Source of the DNA: Flavipsychrobacter sp.
GTDB taxonomy: Bacteria; Bacteroidota; Bacteroidia; Chitinophagales; Chitinophagaceae
Direction: 5' to 3'
Length of the DNA: 21,465 nt
Assembly (NCBI GenBank): GCA_021156265.1
Contig: JAJNBR010000013.1
Coordinates: 1-21,465 of the forward strand
In this document: positions 7,723-14,720 of the stretch, in pieces
Position numbering within the stretch: the first letter of the stretch is position 1
How the letters are laid out: each line of letters opens with the position of its first letter
The notes under the pieces: model-generated
Told to the model about the DNA's origin: nothing
The model's input: the letters and a program-made list of their open reading frames with translations, nothing else
Databases searched by the model: none
Translations under genes and position numbers: made by a program

Positions 7723-7758
7723 AATTTCAAACGGAACCCGAAGGTTCCGTTTGAAATT
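7723..7758. terminator. Bidirectional terminator between rng and mfd
   Basis: Perfect 16-bp arms (7723-7738 and 7743-7758) surround the tetraloop CGAA. The stem starts 3 nt after the rng stop and ends 18 nt before the mfd stop on the opposite strand, so it serves both converging transcripts. The outer A/T pairs replace a long T-tract. Confidence 0.85.
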
Positions 7759-7776
7759 AGTTGACTGGAAATTTCC

Positions 7777-10700
7777 TTACAGCTCAGGTTGTGGTTTTGC
7801 GCGGATTATGCCATCAAGGAAGGCATGAACTGCGCTCATATTTTTCACATTGTCCACGATCAACAGGAAGTTTTTACCAACCTGCTTCAATCGTGCATTG
7901 TTTGTGCGCCTTTGTATATATGCAAGGATATGGTTAAAGATCGCTGATTCGAAATAAGGCGAATCTGGATTGTTGATAAAGTAAAATCTCAGCTGCTCGT
8001 TCTTTAGTATCAGTTTTTCAAAGCCCAGTTCGCAGGCCATGCGGCGGCAACGAATGGTGGTGAATAGTTCTTCTACCTGTGGCGGAATAGGTCCGAAACG
8101 ATCACGGAACTCTTCTGCAAACATTTGCAGCTCTTCTTCATTTTCTATATTGTCCAGCTGAGTGTATAGCGACAGCCGCTCGGTAATGCTTTCCACGTAG
8201 CTGTCCGGTATCAGTATCTCCAGATCGGTATCGATGGTGCAGTCGTTTACATAATCCTGCTTACGCGCTAGTTCTTCGGAGAATACATCTTTGAAGTCTG
8301 TGTTTTTCAGCTCTCGTATCGCTTCGTCCAGTATCTTATGATACATCTCGAAACCTATCTCGGAAATAAAACCGCTCTGTTCACCGCCAAGCAGGTTGCC
8401 CGCACCGCGAATGTCCAGATCGCGCATAGCTATCTGGAAACCACTGCCCAGCTCGTTGAACTGCTCCAATGTCTGGAGCCTTTTACGGCTGTCGTTTGGA
8501 AGTGTGCTCATAGATGGCGCCATCAGGTAACAGAACGCTTTCTTGTTACTGCGACCTACTCGCCCGCGCAATTGGTGCAGATCACTCAGGCCAAACTGGT
8601 GAGCGTTATTGATGATAATGGTATTGGCGTTAGGTATATCCACCCCGCTTTCAACGATGTTGGTACAACACAAAACATCATACTGGCGCTCGATGAAATT
8701 GAACAGAGCTTCTTCCAGCTTATGCCCTTCCATTTGTCCATGTGCCATGCCTATTTCGAGGTCGGGGCACAGGTTGCGTAACAATGTTACCATTTCCGGC
8801 AGGCTCTGCACGCGGTTGTGTACGAAATAAACCTGGCCGCCACGCTCAGTTTCGTAATAGAGCGCATCGCGAATAGCATATTCGTCAAACGTCATGACTT
8901 CAGTGTGAACGGGTTGCCTGTTGGGTGGTGGCGTATTCATAATGCTCAGGTCACGCGCGTTCATGAGCGAAAATTGCAGCGTGCGGGGTATTGGTGTCGC
9001 TGTCAAGGTTAGCGTATCTACATTCGCCCGCAGCTCTCTCAGCTTTTCTTTGGCAGATACACCAAATTTCTGCTCTTCATCTATTATCAGCAGGCCCAGG
9101 TCTTTGAATTTTACATCTTTGCTGAGCAGGGCGTGGGTGCCGATAATTATATCGACTTTACCTTCTTCCACCCTCTTCAATGTTTCTTTTTTCTCCTTTG
9201 TCGACTTGAAACGGTTTACATAGTCAACCGTACACGGAAAATCTTTCAAACGCTCTTTGAAGGTTTGATAGTGCTGGAAAGCAAGGATGGTAGTAGGCAC
9301 CAGTATAGCAGCTTGCTTACTGTCGCCAACAGTTTTGAACGCTGAGCGTATAGCTACCTCGGTCTTGCCAAAGCCTACATCACCGCATACCAGCCTGTCC
9401 ATAGGTGACGGAGATTCCATGTCTCGCTTTACATCAGCTGTGGCTTTACTTTGGTCAGGCGTGTCTTCGTAAAAGAATGATGCTTCCAGTTCTGTTTGCA
9501 AGTAGCTATCCGGTGCGTGTGCAAAGCCTTGTGATGCTTTTCGCTTTGCGTACAGCTTTATCAGGTCGGTTGCGATGTCTTTTACCTGCTTCTTAGTCTT
9601 GTTCTTCAGCTTCTCCCAGGCATCGCTACCCAGTTTGTTCACTTTGGGTTTAGTGCCTTCCTTGCCGGTATACTTGCTGATCTTGTGCAGCGAGTTGATG
9701 TTCACATATAGCACATCATTGTCCCGGTAAATGATACGCACAGCTTCCTGCATTGCGCCATTTACTTCGATCTTCTGTAGCCCGCTATATAAACCCACAC
9801 CATGGTCGATATGCGTCACATAATCTCCGGGCTGTAATTCTTTCAGCGCGCGTATCGTGATGGCCTTACCCTTAGTATAAGCCTGTTTTACTTTGTATTT
9901 GTGATAACGCTGGAATATCTGGTGATCGGTATAACACAACACCTTCTTTTCATGGTCTATAAAACCTTTGCTTATAGAAGATGGGATAGGTACGAAGTTC
10001 AACTGTGCGTCGAGGTCTTCAAATACGCTGCGCAGACGCTCCAGCTGTTTTGGATTCTCCGCAAATATGTAGGGCACATACTGATCGGCACTGCGCTTCT
10101 TTAAGTCCTCTATCAGCATGTTGAACTGACGGTTGAACACCGGTTGTTCATCCGTAGCAAATTGCAGCACAGCTGTTGGTTCGTTGCCGGTTATCTTCTC
10201 CAGCGAGTGATTGTACCATTCGATGAGATGCCGTTTCTTTACCTGCTCTTTCCAGCCTTCGCCCGTCTCGAAATCATCTTTGGTAAATTCTTTCAGCCAT
10301 TCTTCCTCGTGATCTATAGCCACTTGTCCTATCTTCACCTTATCGGGAAGGTCCATTTCCATCTTGCCGATTTTCCCGATGGTAAAATCGAGATCCTTGG
10401 CCCAGATGACAGTGTTTTCAGGTAGATAATCGAGCAGGGATATCTTCTCCTGTGTATCAAAATTCGTTTGGATGTTCGGCAGAATAGATACCTGCAGCAG
10501 CTTTCTTTCGGACAACTGCGTTTCAGGGTTGAATATCCTGATGCTGTCCACTTCATCTCCGAATAGTTCTATGCGATAGGGATGTTCGTTACCAAACGAA
10601 TAAATGTCCAGGATACCGCCGCGCATAGCAAACTGCCCCGGCTCGTAGACAAAATCTTCGCGTTTAAAGCCGAGGCTTACAAATTTCTCCAGCAGCGCCT

Positions 10701-11166
10701 CCACCTGCAGTGTTTCACTCACCTTGATGCCGATCATGTTGCCGGAAAGTGCGGTCGGATTGATTACTTTCTCAAACAATGCCTCAGGGTAAGTAACCAA
10801 CACTTTCTTGCGCACATTGCCGTTGAATTTGGTTAGCGCTTCTGTACGCAACATCACGTGGCTACTATTCAGATCATTGAAGTTTCCGGGACGTTTAAAA
10901 GAGTCGGGGAAAAAGCAGATATCCAGTGCGCCGGTAAGTTGTTCAAGGTCGTTGTGGAAATAAGCAGCTTCTTCTTTGTCGTTGAGAATGAAGACGTGGT
11001 TAGCATCGGCAAGCTGCCAGGTGGTAGCTGCAACAAAATTGATTGAGGATCCGCGCAGGTTTTCAAGATATACCCGAACCTTGGGGTCGGGCAATGAGAT
11101 GCCGGCCGCTATTTGTTTTAAGCGGATATCATTCTGATATAAACCCAGCAGCACCTGCAAATTCAT
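7777..11166 (-). CDS. mfd: Transcription-repair coupling factor Mfd
   Basis: This 1129-residue protein has the full Mfd layout. The N-terminal UvrB-like part contains EPGQFAMRGGILDIYSFG (175-192). The RNA-polymerase-interacting CarD-like domain spans about 443-500 (GDYVTHIDHGVGLYSG). A RecG-like helicase core follows, with Walker A GDVGFGKT at 595-602, DEEQ at 696-699, TATPIPRTL at 722-730 and HQLRGRVGRS at 864-873. The C-terminal TRCF domain covers about 975-1080. Mfd is a DNA translocase that removes stalled RNA polymerase at lesions and recruits UvrA. All key motifs are intact. It follows the FMN reductase gene after 44 nt on the same strand, but a TAnnTTTG element only 8 nt ahead of the ATG suggests it also has its own promoter with a very short leader. 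Confidence 0.98.
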   Translation of the reverse strand: MNLQVLLGLYQNDIRLKQIAAGISLPDPKVRVYLENLRGSSINFVAATTWQLADANHVFILNDKEEAAYFHNDLEQLTGALDICFFPDSFKRPGNFNDLNSSHVMLRTEALTKFNGNVRKKVLVTYPEALFEKVINPTALSGNMIGIKVSETLQVEALLEKFVSLGFKREDFVYEPGQFAMRGGILDIYSFGNEHPYRIELFGDEVDSIRIFNPETQLSERKLLQVSILPNIQTNFDTQEKISLLDYLPENTVIWAKDLDFTIGKIGKMEMDLPDKVKIGQVAIDHEEEWLKEFTKDDFETGEGWKEQVKKRHLIEWYNHSLEKITGNEPTAVLQFATDEQPVFNRQFNMLIEDLKKRSADQYVPYIFAENPKQLERLRSVFEDLDAQLNFVPIPSSISKGFIDHEKKVLCYTDHQIFQRYHKYKVKQAYTKGKAITIRALKELQPGDYVTHIDHGVGLYSGLQKIEVNGAMQEAVRIIYRDNDVLYVNINSLHKISKYTGKEGTKPKVNKLGSDAWEKLKNKTKKQVKDIATDLIKLYAKRKASQGFAHAPDSYLQTELEASFFYEDTPDQSKATADVKRDMESPSPMDRLVCGDVGFGKTEVAIRSAFKTVGDSKQAAILVPTTILAFQHYQTFKERLKDFPCTVDYVNRFKSTKEKKETLKRVEEGKVDIIIGTHALLSKDVKFKDLGLLIIDEEQKFGVSAKEKLRELRANVDTLTLTATPIPRTLQFSLMNARDLSIMNTPPPNRQPVHTEVMTFDEYAIRDALYYETERGGQVYFVHNRVQSLPEMVTLLRNLCPDLEIGMAHGQMEGHKLEEALFNFIERQYDVLCCTNIVESGVDIPNANTIIINNAHQFGLSDLHQLRGRVGRSNKKAFCYLMAPSMSTLPNDSRKRLQTLEQFNELGSGFQIAMRDLDIRGAGNLLGGEQSGFISEIGFEMYHKILDEAIRELKNTDFKDVFSEELARKQDYVNDCTIDTDLEILIPDSYVESITERLSLYTQLDNIENEEELQMFAEEFRDRFGPIPPQVEELFTTIRCRRMACELGFEKLILKNEQLRFYFINNPDSPYFESAIFNHILAYIQRRTNNARLKQVGKNFLLIVDNVKNMSAVHAFLDGIIRAKPQPEL

Positions 11167-11173
11167 GCGGCTG

Positions 11174-11181
11174 CAAATTTA
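11174..11181 (-). promoter_or_regulatory. Putative -7 element of mfd
   Basis: Read on the minus strand this is TAAATTTG, a full TAnnTTTG match that ends 7 nt before the mfd ATG at 11166. If used, the transcript would be almost leaderless. No TTG is seen at standard -33 spacing. Confidence 0.35.
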
Positions 11182-11210
11182 CGGGAATGGCTGTCGAAAT
11201 ACCGCAACAG

Positions 11211-11777
11211 TTACCAGGATTTCTTGTTTTGAGTGGATATGGCCTCTACAAACCACAGATACTCACTCACAAATCGTTTGATATTCTTGCCAATGATCTC
11301 ATTTTGCGGGTTGCCTTCCTCATCCAGCGACAAGGGCAGCTCAGGTACCAGCAATTTATAGGGCATAGGGAAAGCGCCTATAGCCAGGACCAGCAGCTGC
11401 AACAGGTTAGAAGCGTTGAGACCGCCCTGCTTACCGTCAGACCCGCAAACAATGCCAATTGGCTTTTTAGCCCACTCCTTGGTAAAATAATCCACCGTGT
11501 TTTTAAGTGCGCCGCTGTAGCTATTGTTATACTCCGGGGTTACGAACACGATCCCATCTGCATTATGCAGCTTCTGACTGATGTCTAACAGACCGGCCGG
11601 GGGAACTTGCATGTCTTTTAGCCGCGCTTCCATAACCGGTAGGTTATAGTCCTTGATATCAATAAAGGTGATCTCAGCCTTTCCCGATGCCTCCAGCGCA
11701 TTCTTAATAGCCTTGCCGGCGCGTATGCTGAGGCGCCCTTCCCTTATCGCACCGTATAGAATTGTTATCCTGAACAT
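11211..11777 (-). CDS. NADPH-dependent FMN reductase family flavoprotein
   Basis: The product is 188 residues with a flavodoxin-like fold. It begins MFRITILYGAIREGRLSIRAG, whose loop after the first strand is the FMN phosphate-binding site. The family signature PEYNNSYSGALKNTVDY is at 81-97, and the loop GSDGKQGG at 112-119 fits the second flavin-contact motif. Relatives include SsuE-, ChrR- and azoreductase-type enzymes that use NAD(P)H to reduce FMN, quinones, azo dyes or metals. The physiological substrate cannot be read from the sequence. It is soluble, with no signal peptide. It lies upstream of mfd on the same strand and is divergent from the small lipoprotein gene, with 76 nt between their starts. 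Confidence 0.9.
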   Translation of the reverse strand: MFRITILYGAIREGRLSIRAGKAIKNALEASGKAEITFIDIKDYNLPVMEARLKDMQVPPAGLLDISQKLHNADGIVFVTPEYNNSYSGALKNTVDYFTKEWAKKPIGIVCGSDGKQGGLNASNLLQLLVLAIGAFPMPYKLLVPELPLSLDEEGNPQNEIIGKNIKRFVSEYLWFVEAISTQNKKSW

Positions 11778-11853
11778 TGCTTCGACCGCTTATTTACTCT
11801 ATATTACAAATTGGATCCAAGTTAGAGTTTTTATCCATTGTAAAATTCGCTTT

Positions 11854-12126
11854 ATGAAGCTTTATCCCTTAGCTCTTGCTATGTTGTTGGTTTTTACCTC
11901 ATCCTGCGACAACACCTGGGACAGTGAGTCGAAGGACATGTTCCACCAGAGCTGCATGGAGGACGCACTAACCTGGGCGCCCAGCCAGGACAAAGCCCGT
12001 GTATATTGTGATTGCGTGCTGGAGCGTACTATGGCTAGGTACCCCAAAATGTCGGATGCCCTGCATAATATAGATAGCGTCATTTCCGATCCAAAAATCA
12101 AGGGCTGTAAAGAAGAGATACGATAA
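11854..12126 (+). CDS. Small cysteine-containing lipoprotein of unknown function
   Basis: The product is 90 residues from the ATG at 11854. The first 17 residues form a signal peptide with a lipobox-like FTSSC, giving lipidated Cys18 followed by Asp19. The mature part has four more cysteines: C34 in HQSCMED, C52 and C54 in VYCDCVLE, and C85 in IKGCKEE. The spacing, with a helical run ending in YCxCxLE, looks like two helices held by disulfides, as in small exported Bacteroidota proteins of unknown function. I do not recognise a named family. The frame stays open upstream to 11653, but that extension overlaps the divergent FMN reductase gene and would bury the signal peptide, so the later ATG is right. 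It is probably monocistronic: scpB starts 183 nt downstream behind its own promoter-like element. Confidence 0.82.
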   Translation: MKLYPLALAMLLVFTSSCDNTWDSESKDMFHQSCMEDALTWAPSQDKARVYCDCVLERTMARYPKMSDALHNIDSVISDPKIKGCKEEIR

Positions 12127-12170
12127 TATTGTTAAAATATTTTATGAGCAATAAGTAGCGACTTTTATCG

Positions 12171-12178
12171 TATCTTTG
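12171..12178 (+). promoter_or_regulatory. Putative -7 element upstream of scpB
   Basis: TATCTTTG followed by CA is one of the most typical forms of the Bacteroidota -7 motif. It implies a leader of about 125 nt before the scpB ATG. The -33 element is not clear. Confidence 0.5.
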
Positions 12179-12309
12179 CACCGGTAAATGTTTGCTGGAA
12201 TTGGCTTTTCGCACCACCCCTCATTTTACCCACACCTGTGTATTACTTTTCAGTTTAAAGTAACCGGGCTGTACTACTTTCGATGTGTACCTGAAAAACG
12301 ACGAATGTT

Positions 12310-12948
12310 ATGGATATCGAACAATTAATGCCTCATGTTGAAGCGCTGATATTCGCCAGCGAACGTCCATTAACCATGGTAGAAATGGTTGAGATGCTTT
12401 CAGCTGCTTTTGAACTTCCTGTAGAAGAAAGCCGTGTAGCTACATGTCTTGAAGCTGTACGTGAAAAATACGATGCACCTTATTATCCTTTTCAATTGAG
12501 GGAAGCAGGTGGCGGTTACCAGTTCCTTACTAAGAAGGAATACCACCGTACAGTGCTGCAACTGAATGGCGATAAGCATATCAAAAAGCTGTCTGCCGCT
12601 GCTATGGAAACACTCGCGATCATTGCGTACAAACAACCGATCACCAAATCAGAAATCGAATTCATTCGTGGCGTAAGCGCCGACTATTCTATACAGAAGC
12701 TCCTGGAAAAGGAATTGATCGTTATTACCGGACGTAATGAAGAAATGGTAGGCAAGCCACTTACCTACGCTACATCCAAAAACTTCATGGATTATTTAGG
12801 TATTAATAATTCAGGAGACCTGCCACAACTTAAGGATATTACGAACATCGAGATCGTAATGCCTACCAGCGGGAGTGAGGCCCAGCCCGAGGGGGAGAGC
12901 CAAATGCTGGTGATGGCTGATGGCAGCATTGAACAAGCCGCAGATTAA
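12310..12948 (+). CDS. scpB: Segregation and condensation protein B (ScpB)
   Basis: The product is 212 residues. The N-terminal winged helix begins MDIEQLMPHVEALIFASERP, and the second winged helix carries the ScpB signature LSAAAMETLAIIAYKQPITK at 94-113 followed by EIEFIRGV (115-122). ScpB dimers join ScpA and SMC in the condensin complex that compacts and segregates the chromosome. The C-terminal 35 residues are acidic, low in complexity and probably disordered, as is usual. scpA is not adjacent, which is common in this phylum. Its leader is long (about 125 nt) and contains an overlapping 46-codon frame in another phase (12188-12328), probably fortuitous. It ends at a strong intrinsic terminator. 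Confidence 0.95.
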   Translation: MDIEQLMPHVEALIFASERPLTMVEMVEMLSAAFELPVEESRVATCLEAVREKYDAPYYPFQLREAGGGYQFLTKKEYHRTVLQLNGDKHIKKLSAAAMETLAIIAYKQPITKSEIEFIRGVSADYSIQKLLEKELIVITGRNEEMVGKPLTYATSKNFMDYLGINNSGDLPQLKDITNIEIVMPTSGSEAQPEGESQMLVMADGSIEQAAD

Positions 12949-12968
12949 ATACAGATAGATCGATCAGG

Positions 12969-12999
12969 CCCGTTCCGCTTCTTCGGAACGGGTTTTTTT
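12969..12999 (+). terminator. Intrinsic terminator of scpB
   Basis: CCCGTTCCG (12969-12977) pairs perfectly with CGGAACGGG (12984-12992) across a 6-nt loop, followed by seven T residues (12993-12999). It begins 21 nt after the scpB stop. The end of the T-tract runs directly into the -33-like TTG of the next promoter. Confidence 0.95.
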
Positions 13000-13000
13000 G

Positions 13001-13028
13001 TTGTATGGGGATTTGCGCAGTAATTTTA
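13001..13028 (+). promoter_or_regulatory. Putative promoter of the M28 peptidase gene
   Basis: TTG at 13001-13003 is followed after 17 nt by TAATTTTA at 13021-13028, close to the Bacteroidota -33/-7 pair (TTG and TAnnTTTG, with the last base changed). The expected transcription start near 13032 leaves a leader of about 15 nt before the ATG at 13047. This also rules out the upstream ATG at 13005 as the start. Confidence 0.5.
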
Positions 13029-13046
13029 CCCCTCCAATATATATAC

Positions 13047-14681
13047 ATGCGTAAAGCTTATATCGTGCTGGCATTGGCCGGCCTTCTTGTTCACAATGAA
13101 ACTAATGCGCAAACGCGGGCTGACAAGAGAGTGGCCAGGCAGCTGAAGGAGGATATTACCTACCTCGCTTCCGATGAACTCGAGGGCAGACGTGTAGGTT
13201 CTGAAGGCGAGCGCAAAGCCGCAGCATATATTGAAAAAAGGTATAAAGAACTCGGTCTTTCCGGTTACAAAGGTAAATACCAGCACGAGTTCCCCTATAT
13301 TGACGGCAGAAAAATAGAAGACGCCACCCAGATAAAACTGGGCAACGACCTGCTGCGTATTACAGAAGAAGCCTTTCCCTTTGCTTTCAGCGCCAACAAA
13401 AAGGCTTATGGTGAAGTAATACCCGATGTGTTCGAATCGGGTAATATCTGGATGATATCTATGTATGCTGACAAAGAGGAAGCTGCGGATGCGCATTTTG
13501 AATGGGAAAAGAAAGCTTATGAACGCGCAAGGGAAGCCCAGAAACAAGGCGCGACGGGGGTGCTGTTTTACGATAATTTCAATTCGAAGTATACTCCTGT
13601 TTATAATTCTAAAAGCGAGTATGAAACGCTGGAGATACCCGTAGGCTTCTTAAACTTCAATGCTTACCAGACCTACACCCCCAAATTCAAAGATAGGAAT
13701 GAGCTGCCCGTCGAGATGAATGTGCTATTGAAGCGCTCTGAACTCACCGGGCATAATATTACCGCGTTCATTGACAATAAAGCTTGGCACACAGTTGTGT
13801 TGGGCGCTCATTATGATCATCTGGGATATGGACATGATGGCAACAGCCTGCACGCCGCAAAGGACGGGCAGGTACACAATGGCGCCGACGATAACGCCAG
13901 CGGTACTGCCGGACTGATGCAGCTTGCAGAATGGATCAAAAGAAACAAGCTACGCAACTACAACTACCTCTTCATCAGTTTCTCCGGCGAAGAAGAAGGG
14001 CTGATAGGCTCCAAAGCTATTGTGCGCGATATGGGCTTTGATAGCACCAGGATTGCCTATATGATCAATATGGATATGGTGGGCCGGCTAAATGACAGCA
14101 CTCATGCATTGACAATAGGGGGTGTTGGTACTTCACCGGCATGGGCGCAGTTTACAAAGCCGAAAAACTTTAAGATAAGTGTGGACAGCTCAGGTGCCGG
14201 CCCTTCTGACCACACATCGTTCTACCGTGCAGGCGTGCCCGTTTTATTTGTTTTCACTGGCTTGCACACTGACTATCACAAACCGTCCGACGATGCGGAG
14301 AAGCTCAACTACGACGGGGAAACTCAGGTACTACGTTATGTTTATAACATAGTAGAGCAGATGGACAAGCAGCCTAAGCCGAAATTTAAAACAACTAAAG
14401 AAGCAACGGTTGGAAAAGTTCGTTTCAAAGTAACGCTCGGTATCATGCCCGACTATTCTTTCCAGGAAGGTGGCGTAAAAGTAGATGGAGTAACTGATGG
14501 CAAGCCCGCGATCAAAGCAGGCATCAAAGCCGGTGACATTATTACCCAGCTCGGAAGCCACAAAGTGAATGGCATGCAAACCTACATGGAAGCCCTTGGT
14601 GCTTTTAAAGAAGGTGATAAAACGGAAGTAACGATTATTCGAGGTGAAGATGAGATCAAACTCCCGATAGAATTTAAATAA
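13047..14681 (+). CDS. Secreted M28-family metallopeptidase with PDZ domain
   Basis: The product is 544 residues from the ATG at 13047, with a signal peptide (MRKAYIVLALAGLL to about NAQ at residue 22). A PA-like segment lies at about 120-235. The M28 di-zinc catalytic domain follows: the HYDH motif at 255-258 with H255, GADDNASG at 279-286 with bridging D281, GEEEG at 314-318 with E315 as base and E316 as ligand, NMDMVG with D343, and HTDYHKPSD with H411. All ligands are present, so it should be an active zinc aminopeptidase. Residues about 464-544 form a PDZ domain, with the IKAGIKAGDIITQLG core near 489-503. It is likely exported to the periplasm or beyond; no sorting domain or lipobox is seen. 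The alternative start at 13005 would bury the signal peptide. It converges on the ABC exporter gene. Confidence 0.93.
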   Translation: MRKAYIVLALAGLLVHNETNAQTRADKRVARQLKEDITYLASDELEGRRVGSEGERKAAAYIEKRYKELGLSGYKGKYQHEFPYIDGRKIEDATQIKLGNDLLRITEEAFPFAFSANKKAYGEVIPDVFESGNIWMISMYADKEEAADAHFEWEKKAYERAREAQKQGATGVLFYDNFNSKYTPVYNSKSEYETLEIPVGFLNFNAYQTYTPKFKDRNELPVEMNVLLKRSELTGHNITAFIDNKAWHTVVLGAHYDHLGYGHDGNSLHAAKDGQVHNGADDNASGTAGLMQLAEWIKRNKLRNYNYLFISFSGEEEGLIGSKAIVRDMGFDSTRIAYMINMDMVGRLNDSTHALTIGGVGTSPAWAQFTKPKNFKISVDSSGAGPSDHTSFYRAGVPVLFVFTGLHTDYHKPSDDAEKLNYDGETQVLRYVYNIVEQMDKQPKPKFKTTKEATVGKVRFKVTLGIMPDYSFQEGGVKVDGVTDGKPAIKAGIKAGDIITQLGSHKVNGMQTYMEALGAFKEGDKTEVTIIRGEDEIKLPIEFK

Positions 14682-14720
14682 TCAAAAAGCCCGGTGATCA
14701 TCACCGGGCTTTTTGATTAT
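14678..14720. terminator. Bidirectional terminator overlapping both stop codons
   Basis: The two 21-nt arms (14678-14698 and 14700-14720) are exact reverse complements around a single central base. The core is AAAAAGCCCGGTGA, mirrored by TCACCGGGCTTTTT. Each strand therefore has a GC stem followed by TTTTT. The left arm contains the peptidase stop codon (14679-14681), and the last base of the right arm is part of the ABC exporter stop codon (14720-14722). Confidence 0.93.

Noticed and set aside
8338..8781. 147-codon plus-strand frame inside mfd
   Set aside because: It is antisense to the conserved helicase core of mfd; its length follows from codon use on the other strand, and the protein has no family features.
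11811..11820. TTGGATCCAA palindrome between the divergent FMN reductase and lipoprotein genes
   Set aside because: A 10-bp palindrome is expected by chance in a window of this size, and no further operator-like symmetry extends from it.
13005..13046. ATG at 13005 as start of the M28 peptidase
   Set aside because: It would place 14 residues before a good signal peptide and lies upstream of the predicted transcription start.
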